Source: Vitellaria paradoxa
Lineage: Eukaryota; Streptophyta; Magnoliopsida; Ericales; Sapotaceae
Direction of reading: 5' to 3'
Length of the DNA: 64,000 nucleotides
Assembly: GCA_019916065.1 (NCBI GenBank)
Contig: CM034237.1
Span: 40,902,485 to 40,966,484, forward strand
Both the position numbers and the translations under genes were made by a program. Positions 56,601-64,000 of the stretch are shown piece after piece. Under the pieces are notes generated by a model. It saw nothing but the letters and a program-made list of their open reading frames with translations, did not search any database and had not been told where the DNA came from. How positions within the stretch are numbered: position 1 is the first letter of the stretch; the number at the start of each line of letters is the position of its first letter.

Positions 56601-59600
56601 GGAAATCTCTTACAATTGATGGAGTTACTACAATCAGTAATCTGGGGTAACTATGATGACACAATGATCTGGAAACAATCTAAATCTGATGTGTTCAATG
56701 TAAGATCCTTCTATAGTGTCTTGAAAGGAGATAAGGTTGACACTTTTCCATGGAATAAGATTTGGAAATCTGCGGCCCCTACTAGAGCTATTTTCTTTGC
56801 TTGGTGTACAGTTCATGGAAAAATCCTCACTATAGATAACCTCAAACTTCGAGGCTATTCTATGGTAAATCGTTGTTCCTTATGCAAATGTAGTGAAGAA
56901 ACTATAGCTCACTTATTCATGCACTGCTCTTGGACTACTGAAATCTGGTACCTCGTGCTATCATGCTTCGGTATTCACTTCTGCCCTACCAATGATCTCA
57001 GAAGTTTTCTCTCATCCTGGCGGGGGCAACCTTTAGCAAAGCATAAGAAGATAGTTTGGAACCTGGTTCCACTTTGCCTAATGCGGTCAGTTTGGAAAGA
57101 GCGCAACAGAAGAGTCTTTGAAGCCAAGGAAAGTAACGTGGAAAGGGTCAAAAGCTTGTTTTTTAATTGTTTGTTTACATGGGTCAATGTTGGTAAAGAG
57201 GTTGAACTTTCTTCCCTAATGCACTTCATAGATTCTTTAGGAAAAGTGGGAAAATAGTTTGTATTTGGTCTTGTGTGATGGCATCTTCTGGATGCTGTTT
57301 ACAACATTTCCATCAATAAAAGCTTTACTTATCTTTTCAAAAAAAAAAAAAATAAACCATCTACATAAAAACCAAAACAAAAATAAGAAACAAATAACTA
57401 ACAGCATGTTTGGTACAAAGAAATATCGGAGGAAGGAAAAGTGGGAGTAAGGAATAAGGGAAAGAAAGGAAAGTGAGAGGAAGGAAGTGTATTTGGTTGA
57501 GTAGAAAAGTAGGAGAAAGGAAAAGGGATATTTATATGTGTATGTATATATTATAATTTATTTTTTGAATAAAAAATTATTTTAAAAAAGTGAGTCCCAC
57601 TTTTTTAATCATTATCCCACTTTTTTCTTCTCTTTCTCTTTCTATCCCCCTTCTCTCTCCTCCTTTTCCATTCATCTTCTGTTCAAAATTGAGAGGATAA
57701 ATATTTGTGGGCCCCACCCCTCTTTTCCTCCCCTTCTTCCCTACTATCTTCCTTCCTTTCCATTTATCCCTCCAACCAAACTATGGGAAAGGGTGATTAT
57801 CCCCCTTCCACCTTCCATCCGCCTTGTTTTCCACCAAAACAAACACTGCCTAAAGTTCGGAGCTCCACACATGAAGATACATGTCGTATTAGGAAATATA
57901 AAAGCACTAACCAATCTGTGAGCATTCTGCCCATGCAGGATATGAATACATACATATCTATATATCCACAAAATTGGAACATTGAGAAAGCGTGACTTAG
58001 GTGATATATCCACTATGAAGAACAAACACTTCAAATTTGGTGCCGTTCTATTATTTTATCTTTTTTTCTTCAAACATATGATTAAGGTAAACCTAGATTC
58101 AAGTAGCCAAAATCCCCATAAAATTATAAAATCTTATACCTTATATTTTGTTTTGTTTTGCATATTGAATTATATATTAAATTAGTTTCATTATAGATGT
58201 TATATTCATATATATAGCTAATAAAAATATATAAATTTCTATTTTTTGGCTGTATTCCTGTTATGTCCGTATTCTCATTTTTTTTTTTATATCGCCGTAT
58301 CCGTGTCCATACCTATATCGTATCCAATCCCAAAACCATACTTCTTAGACATATTACGTATGTATATATGTGCCTGGCTGAATATTCAGAGAAAAATCTA
58401 GATTTTCAACTTTTACAGCAAAATAGGATTGTTCTTAATTTCATTTAAAAATAAAGGAGGTTTTGGAGCTTGAAAGTAATACTTTGATAGTTCATAAGGT
58501 TGCAAAGCTCAAAATACCTGAGGAAAAAAAATGGTACAAGAAATTGTCTAAGAAATTCACATGTTGACCAGGTTGTTACATTATGCCAGTTAAATTTCAT
58601 TGGCACAGCTTTTAAACCTCAGGCAAAGACAAACAATTATATATATATATATATATATAAAACTTCACTTGCAATGACTAATCATTTAATTGATAGTAAA
58701 ATTAGGAAAATGATAAATGCATTACATTTTTAGCTTCTCACACTTCAAAAATCAATATTCATGGCGAGAGGAGATGAAGTGTAAAAAGTTAAAAGTGGAG
58801 TATATTTATCATCTCCCTAAAAATAAAGCTAGCAAGTACACCATTTAGCATGTTGGAAGACTTATGACATTTAAATCATCTACCACAAAAGAGATGCAAT
58901 CATAAAGATCCATGGAACATGCATACGCAAGGAATGTGTCGTATCGTTACCTGTGCACCTGAAATATGACTTTTTTGCTATTGATGGTGATATCTCGACT
59001 TGCTTTTACCACCCTTTCCCTTTTGTCATTCTATGAGATAAATTCATAAATAGACAAGTCTCAAACAATTATTTAGATAAATTTAATAGTCATGCAATAA
59101 ATGATTTGACAGCAGAAAATTTAATCTGCAACTTAAAAATATCAATTAAAAAAAAAAAAAAAAAACATATCTTATGCATTGTCTAACTCGGGAGAACACT
59201 TAACAATTGGACCATAAACATACACGTTTGAATTTGCTAATATTCACATGCAGTAGGATCATAGCATCCCGCTGAGCTTTAGATGATTGGTAATGCCAGC
59301 TGGCAAGCAACTACCAACTATGTTTGTCAACAATTCTTGCTACCTTCAACAGGCATGTATCATGTGCTCATCCCGTCACACGTGGCAATATGGTGTACCA
59401 TATACTATAATCAAATTTTGGGTTCCATGTGTAGATTAAATCTAGGTTAGCGCACCACCCACCCCCCCCCCCCAAAAAAAAAAAGTTCTAGTATAATGTG
59501 GATCAACATGATGATTAGTGAACAAGTTAAGTGAAAAACCAATATTCATGAAAAATCCACAACAACACCATCGTTGGAGCAAGCCTTGAAGTTTAATGTA

Positions 59601-62347
59601 TCACTTAGTGTTGTTCGAGACTGCACTCAATTTTCCTTAACGTGTTTTCATGCTATGGAATCACTGAATGATTGTCTCCTTGTCAACTCTCTTAAAGATA
59701 TCATTCTCAATAAGTGACTAAGTTGCAAGATGGAAAATAAAATACTAAAATACCTGGACTATAATAATACAAGGAACCAGTGAAGATGACGATATAGATA
59801 AATTTAATAAAAATTATTTATAAGACTTAGAATTACATGTTAATTATAAGTAAAATTATTGATATAAATTAAATTTTAAGAGAAATTGGCATACCAATTT
59901 ATTTTGAAACTAAACAAACCCACAACCATATGATAGAAAAAATTAAAAGTATTCTTTATGTATATTATTTATTGTGTTTAAAAAATAAGAATTGTAATCC
60001 AAACAGGGATCATATTTTTAAAATATGCTTTATCTTTTTAGCATTTTGATTTGATCTTTTGTCATTAAATATCATTTAGTCTCCAAATAAATAGCTATTA
60101 CAAATCTTTTAGAATCTTTATCTTTCTAAAAATAACAATTGGACCCCCTGCCTCTGCCCTTGTTTCAAGTAATAAGCCTTTTAGATCTAAGTATACATTC
60201 AGACATCATTCAACGATATGCATTCAGACATCATTCAACAATCAAAAATTTCATTGCGCTGCCGCCATTTTTGGTCAATTTAGAAATGCAAACATTTTGA
60301 ACGTGCTGGTAACAAAACTAACCACCAAGTCAAATGCATATATAAGCTAATGATTCAAAAATTGAAAATAATTGAGGTCTTCTAATCAATTCACATAAAG
60401 CAAGCTAACAGCCAGCACAAAATCTTTGTTGGACCACTCAAGAGAATACTAAGAAAAAGATAGGGCATTACCATGAAGTGACCAGTGACTGGACATAATT
60501 GTTTGGCCGAAAGAAACAAAGTTTTATAAATGCACCAATGAAGAATGTTGAAACAGCATGATATACATTATTGGACCCATTTCCTAAAAATTTAAGCTTT
60601 TGGGACAACTGTGACTCAACGTGATGTCAAAACTTTGGTTCTAGGAGGTCCTAGGTTCAAATCTTGTTATTCTCCATTTATGGTTGTGCACTTTATTTGC
60701 TTGTATTGGTGCACCTTGTTTGATTTGGTTCGCTTGTCTCTGCTCCACATGCAAATTGGGGTTACACGTGAGGGGAAGTGTTGAAATGACTTAATATACA
60801 TTGTTTAGCCCATTCCTAAAAGATTAAGCTTTTGGAACAACTGGTGACTTAGCTAAGGAGAATGACAGGATCGCATTGAATGTAATGCTAAGGGAAATGA
60901 AAGACCAACATTGAAATAGGTTTAGATAGAAAGATGAAAAATTGGAGCAGCTGAATGGAAAATATGGCCCTATATAGATGACAATAGTGGAACCCTATTA
61001 GTTGATCCATTTCTTCCATTCAATATTTATCTTAGACTCCTTGAACATCTAAAAATCTAAAGAGGAGAGGGTCATAAACATTAGTTGATCCATTTCTTCC
61101 ATTTGATACCTCAATGCAACCTAAATGGTAGAATAAGCACGGAAATGCTAAAATTGTTGCTTCATTTCTAATTTACAACAGCAACTAGTCCTTCAAGACT
61201 CAATGCGCTAATTGGCAATAAGGACACTGTGCAAAATCTGCCTTCCGAGAAAATTACAGGTTGGGGAAAAAAAAAAAAAAAGACCACGCCAGAAAACACA
61301 ATGCTAAACTAATTTATTATAGGTTGCAAAGGTATTTAAGTGTTTGCTTGGTTCTTCCAACTATAGCAATTTTTTGTTAGTTCTACTTATTGTTGGGAAG
61401 CATTAAGTATATAATTGACCACCCAATTAAAGGAATGGGAATATCCAATATCAAAAGTCATCTTCTCCATCATAGAAAGAAAGCAGAGCTAGAATAATTT
61501 CCTTCCAGTCACCACTGACCCGGTAAAACCCAAAGTCAAATTCTATATCCAAAATAAGAATTTAACAAGAGAGACTTTAACATAGTAGTCACACACTCCA
61601 TCTAGCAGTATTTCAATCTAATTTATTTACAATTACTTCCTAACTGAATCCAGTTTTTCACGTCCCAGATAATTTTTACTCTTTGAAGCCATAAATCCAT
61701 CAGCAAAGCTGTTTGGCTTTTGTGGTAGCCTCACAGCCGTCTAGACCTATGTTCCTATAACCTTATTAGAATTACTTCAGGAGAAACAAGAAAACTTTTT
61801 GTGTAATATTTATTATTTTATGCATTAAAAACAAAAGCAAAACAAAAACTAGAGCTTGAATTCAAATGAATGCTGTTAGTTTTATCACCTCTAACATACA
61901 TTCCACACTTTTTCACACAATCAAGTAATTTCATAAGATTGTCATCATTGGATATAAAAACAGGCACAACAAAGAGATGCTATTGTTAAGATCTCATATA
62001 AGCAAAATGATACCAACAAAAAAGGGCAAATTACTTAAACCTCCCTTGAAGTTTGCTCATACAACCCCCTCCCAGAGGTATGAAAAAAATTATTTACACC
62101 TCCCATGTTCTTAAAATTGTGTAACAAATTGACCCCTACCATTAGTCAACTAGCTCACATCTAATAAGTCAAATTTTAAATTCCTACTTTGTTCATAAGG
62201 CTTGACCACACCATCACCTAGCTACATTGACTTAGTCAACTCAAGCCACAATAATCATTTTCTCTTGCTCTTGTTCTCCTTCCAATAACTGATTCCTTCA
62301 CTTAATATCCATCATTTTATTCATCTCTCAAACTACAAATGCACACA

Positions 62348-62390
<43 letters not shown>

Positions 62391-63567
62391 AAACTCAATC
62401 ATTCTTTATTTCTCTACAAACCTATAATATCTTTACAACTCTAATATTTTTTTCTTTCTCAACAAACCCATATACACTCTTAATTCTAATACACTCTCTA
62501 TAAATTCAATCATTCTATCTCTCAACAATCTTATTTCCTTATAATTCTCTCCATCTAGTTACCCACTCTCTCCCCCCATCTATCTCATTCTATCTCCCAT
62601 TCAAAACCATCCTAGCCTAAAGACCTCTCCCCAACTCTCCCAAGCTTCTCTACTTCCCTCTCACCTACACCCATAATAAAAATCTAAACTCACTACTAAA
62701 TTTAGATCACTAATAATAGACATGATAGTTCAATAATGATGATTTAGTTTAGTGAATTGTCGTGGGATTACATTTAGTTGGTATAAGCCTACTTATGGTT
62801 ATAAGTTTATAAGAGAGGATAGGTAACGGTTGTTGCAATGTGGTTATTTTTCATTAGGTGATAAATGTAGATGCATCGTGATTGAAGAGAATTGGGCAAT
62901 ATATGGGAGTTGGGGTGGGCTGAATTAGATAAAGATAAGTGTTAGACAATGGTAAAAATATAGAACCAGAAAAAAAAAAAAAAAGAAAGAAAAAGAAAAA
63001 AAAGGTTAGACAAGTAAGAAAAGAGGAAGAGAAAGATCCATCCAGAGTGTAATGGAAGCAAAAATAAATAAATGTGTTTCACTAAGAGCAAATGAGCAAA
63101 TATAATTATTCATACTATCATCAGCAAATCTCAAAGATGTTTAAGTATTTGCCTAAAAAAATAAATAAATAAAAATTTCAGGACCTAGAACTTAGAAATC
63201 CTAAATTTAAATAAAAACCATCAATTCCCGTTGCGCCCAGAGTTCCCACATAACGTTCCAGAGAGAGCAGAAATCACCGCCTTCTTCAAAAAATTGAAAA
63301 TAAATAAATAAATAAATAAATAAATGGGGGCGGAAAGTGAGGCTAACAAGTTCGTTGAGGTAGTCTGCGTAATTGGAGAATGCGTCCCTCATGGAGGATT
63401 CAGCAGTGCTTATCGTCCTCGGCCTTTTTGCGGCGCTCTGAAGAGCAGTCTCTGCAACTGCCAATACAGATTCGAGGACGTCAACGTGCAAAAATAAAAG
63501 ATTCAAAGTCGGTGAATTTGCAGCAGAGGATGTGTTAGGGCTACACCTATACATAATTATATATATT

Positions 63568-63603
<36 letters not shown>

Positions 63604-63634
63604 CTCGACTAAGACGCTGGGGTTTTGGTGCCAT
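47602..63634 (-). CDS. TSNAX: translin-associated factor X (TRAX), seven exons
   Basis: Spliced from exons 63604-63634, 63348-63451, 58951-59030, 49186-49327, 48952-49101, 48347-48548 and 47602-47699, all with GT-AG borders, this gives one open frame of 268 codons plus stop. It follows plant translin-family TRAX proteins along nearly its whole length (for example [67 protein letters not shown]). TRAX pairs with translin in the hetero-octameric C3PO ribonuclease, which removes cleaved RNA strands or trims tRNA precursors in other eukaryotes; the role in plants is less defined. The acidic residues expected at the catalytic metal site are present (E122, E125, D172, E176). Intron 3 is 9.6 kb and carries a LINE. 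The frame has no defect, so the gene is probably functional. Confidence 0.9.
48347..48548 (-). CDS. TSNAX: TRAX exon 6
   Basis: 202 bp, acceptor AGTTTAG, donor GTATGT. Begins [20 protein letters not shown] (D172 and E176 of the metal site) and ends SVVKIEN plus one base of an Ala codon. Confidence 0.92.
48952..49101 (-). CDS. TSNAX: TRAX exon 5
   Basis: 150 bp (50 codons), acceptor CTTTGCAG, donor GTAACA. Begins [10 protein letters not shown], with two of the acidic residues (E122, E125) expected in the nuclease metal site, and ends LDYLLG. Confidence 0.92.
49186..49327 (-). CDS. TSNAX: TRAX exon 4
   Basis: 142 bp, acceptor AACTGCAG, donor GTTCTG. Encodes [20 protein letters not shown], then [20 protein letters not shown] and RAYSPG. 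Confidence 0.92.
49328..50974 (-). other. TRAX intron 3, proximal part
   Basis: Noncoding. A GC-richer stretch up to about 49660 is followed by very AT-rich DNA (49900-50600). No exon or RNA gene is seen. Confidence 0.6.
50975..51236 (-). mobile_element. dimeric tRNA-derived SINE (Au-like)
   Basis: On the minus strand a first head (51236 to about 51150) reads GCCTTGACACAATTGTAAGG ... GGAGGTTGTGGGTTTAATAC, matching box A and box B of tRNA-derived plant SINEs. A second head follows (about 51125-51040: CTTTGGCACAATGGTAAGG ... GGAGCTTGTGGGTTCAATAC). Both run into AGTTATTGGGGGG. The body ends near GGCCGCCTCATACC. It lies in TRAX intron 3, in the same orientation as the gene. Confidence 0.65.
51471..53612 (+). 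pseudogene. LINE ORF1 (nucleic-acid-binding protein), two stops
   Basis: One continuous frame of about 714 codons from the ATG at 51471 to TAA at 53610-53612, broken only by TGA at 52188-52190 and 52428-52430. The N-terminus has the plant-LINE segment [10 protein letters not shown] ... [18 protein letters not shown] and [20 protein letters not shown]. The middle has a DUF4283-like RNA-binding fold ([20 protein letters not shown], then [24 protein letters not shown]) and [20 protein letters not shown]. No zinc knuckle is evident. ORF1 proteins coat the element RNA. Its stop is one base before the ORF2 ATG. Confidence 0.8.
53614..57257 (+). pseudogene. LINE ORF2 (endonuclease, reverse transcriptase, zf-RVT), eight stops and one frameshift
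   Basis: ATG at 53614 follows the ORF1 stop by one base (TAAAATG). Order: apurinic-like endonuclease ([38 protein letters not shown]), [20 protein letters not shown] linker, reverse transcriptase ([77 protein letters not shown]), and C-terminal zf-RVT ([37 protein letters not shown]). The catalytic box is FGDD rather than the usual FADD. Stops: 54064, 54226, 54352, 54358, 54474, 55038, 55644, 56148. A missing base near 54367 shifts the frame. Confidence 0.88.
57315..57350 (+). terminator. LINE polyadenylation signal and poly(A) tail
   Basis: AATAAA at 57315-57320 is followed about 20 bp later by an A run from 57339, adjoining the right target duplication. Confidence 0.8.
57402..57850. mobile_element. 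PIF/Harbinger-like MITE in TRAX intron 3
   Basis: TAA on both sides (57399-57401, 57851-57853). The ends CAGCATGTTTGGTA and, inverted, GGCAGTGTTTGTTTTG are imperfect inverted repeats. One half is purine-rich (GGAGGAAGGAAAAG type) and the other pyrimidine-rich, so the element could fold back on itself. Confidence 0.5.
57854..58950 (-). other. TRAX intron 3, distal part
   Basis: Noncoding AT-rich DNA. A fragment at about 58255-58330 (TATCGCCGTATCCGTGTCC) resembles a dispersed plant repeat; an AT microsatellite is at 58637-58659. Confidence 0.55.
58951..59030 (-). CDS. TSNAX: TRAX exon 3
   Basis: 80 bp, acceptor CTCATAG, donor GTAACG. Encodes [20 protein letters not shown] then VIFQVH and two bases of an Arg codon. 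Too short to show as an open frame of its own; recognised by family similarity and exact phase match on both sides. Confidence 0.9.
60546..60853 (+). mobile_element. miniature LTR element (TRIM/SMART-like)
   Basis: Two ~75-bp direct repeats, 60546-60622 and 60779-60853, both begin TGTTGAAA. They share ATATACATT, CCTAAAA and TTAAGCTTTTGG blocks and an ACAACTG(G)TGACT end. The ~155-bp interior has a decayed site beginning TGATGTCAAA where TGGTATCAGAG would be expected. A purine tract GTGAGGGGAAG lies right before the second repeat. No coding capacity. Total about 308 bp. Confidence 0.65.
62354..62389. repeat. CT microsatellite
   Basis: About 18 perfect CT units within a pyrimidine-rich intron segment. 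Confidence 0.95.
63348..63451 (-). CDS. TSNAX: TRAX exon 2
   Basis: Acceptor TTGCAG at 63452. An alternative acceptor TTGGCAG six bases upstream is also in frame and would add two residues. The exon encodes [16 protein letters not shown] and [17 protein letters not shown]; donor GTTAGC at 63347. Confidence 0.85.
63571..63600. repeat. GA/CT microsatellite next to the TRAX exon 1 donor
   Basis: About 15 GA units on the plus strand. On the gene strand it is a CT tract starting three bases into intron 1, so the 152-bp intron starts with a polypyrimidine run. Confidence 0.95.
63604..63634 (-). CDS. TSNAX: TRAX exon 1 (start codon)
   Basis: ATG at 63634-63632 begins [10 protein letters not shown]. 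Donor GTACTC at 63603 lies directly against a GA/CT microsatellite (63571-63600). Exon ends in phase 1. The start is chosen because the frame joins exon 2 without a stop and MAPK-like starts are usual in this family. Confidence 0.75.
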
Positions 63635-64000
63635 GAGGAAGAACTTGTGGAAAGCAGAGGCGCAGAACATCTGACTGTTGCCACAACCGAAGAAGACGAA
63701 CCCCCTTGGGTTAAAGAGCTTTATTATTTTTTTTTTTTATTAGGTCCCCCCCCCCCCCCCGGGGGGGCGTGGGGCCTACCTTCCACGTTTTACGCTTCAT
63801 CTTCGCTTCTACCATTTAGCGTAGCGAAAAATAACAAAAAAAAATAAAAAATATGCTTTGAAAAATTTTTTGATATTTAATGTGTAATTATTAAATTAAA
63901 TTTTTTAAAAATAAATACAAAAATTTTTTAATTTTTGTGTCAATTTTTTTGAAAAGAAAAATCATTCGAACGGTTTTTTTTCGTCGGAATAATTTTAAGT
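63635..64000 (-). promoter_or_regulatory. presumed TRAX 5' leader and promoter region
   Basis: The sequence upstream of the start codon is GC-richer to about 63720. It then has a T run (63724-63739), a C run joined to a G run (about 63746-63767) and AT-rich DNA to the window edge. No clear TATA box was identified. That this is the promoter follows only from position. Confidence 0.4.

Larger units (their letters stand above)
51405..57350 (+). mobile_element. near full-length L1-type LINE inserted in TRAX intron 3
   Basis: A 5.95-kb element with ORF1, ORF2, an AATAAA signal (57315-57320) and a poly(A) tail. A 15-bp target duplication brackets it: AATAAACCAGCTACA at 51390-51404 and AATAAACCATCTACA at 57351-57365, with one mismatch. 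The 5' leader is only about 66 bp, so it may be slightly truncated. Ten in-frame stops and one 1-bp deletion disable it. Orientation is opposite to TRAX. Confidence 0.85.
59031..63347 (-). other. TRAX intron 2
   Basis: A 4.3-kb intron without recognisable exons. It contains the TRIM-like element (60546-60853), a fragment like the 12.3-kb MITE end (62036-62140), a CT microsatellite (62354-62389) inside a long pyrimidine-rich stretch (62260-62660), and an (AAAT)n run at about 63299-63323. Confidence 0.6.

Overview
This window comes from a nuclear chromosome of a flowering plant, most likely a eudicot. The evidence is AT-rich DNA, intronless plant-type cytosolic sulfotransferases, a multi-exon translin-associated factor X (TRAX) gene with GT-AG introns, a Bet v 1/MLP gene remnant, and plant-lineage retrotransposons (SIRE-like Ty1/copia, chromodomain Ty3/gypsy, L1-type LINEs, a tRNA-derived SINE, TRIM-like, PIF/Harbinger-, hAT- and CACTA-like elements). 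All similarity statements rest on reading the sequence and on recalled family knowledge; no database search was run.

Layout. (1) 1-8.5 kb: a long Ty3/gypsy LTR (167-7216, minus) is split by a complete young copia-type element (1301-6371) that encodes only Gag. CACTA-type termini follow. (2) 8.5-15 kb: gene-poor AT-rich DNA with MITEs, a 3-copy tandem repeat, and a stray copy (13.2-13.5 kb) of the sequence found upstream of a sulfotransferase gene. (3) 15-30.3 kb: nested transposons. A plus-strand LINE (ORF1 at 18.2 kb, reverse transcriptase at 26.5-28.3 kb, RNase H at 29.8-30.2 kb) is broken by a minus-strand chromodomain gypsy element (18.88-26.40 kb) and by a hAT-like element whose core is a ~500-bp alternating purine/pyrimidine tract. 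A 2.8-kb LTR with internal 185-bp repeats abuts its left side. (4) 31-39 kb: an MLP pseudogene fragment and a tandem segmental duplication, each unit carrying one broken and one intact sulfotransferase gene (32.9-33.9 and 37.8-38.8 kb, both minus). (5) 39-46.1 kb: MITEs, a solo LTR, and a 2.16-kb insertion with imperfect terminal inverted repeats, nine ~146-bp hairpin-bearing tandem repeats and a perfect 47-bp flanking duplication. (6) 47.6-63.6 kb: a seven-exon TRAX gene (minus) with an open 268-codon frame. Its 9.6-kb third intron holds an almost full-length 5.9-kb LINE in the opposite orientation, a dimeric SINE and a MITE; its second intron holds a small TRIM-like element.

Functionally the window has three apparently intact cellular genes: two sulfotransferases (cytosolic PAPS-dependent sulfation of small metabolites or hormones) and TRAX (partner of translin in the C3PO-type RNA-processing nuclease). 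Everything else is mobile DNA or its decay products. The least explained items are the 146-bp hairpin array with its 47-bp flanking duplication, the Gag-only copia element, and an accessory reading frame between the primer binding site and gag of the gypsy element that carries two SUMO-interaction-like motifs.
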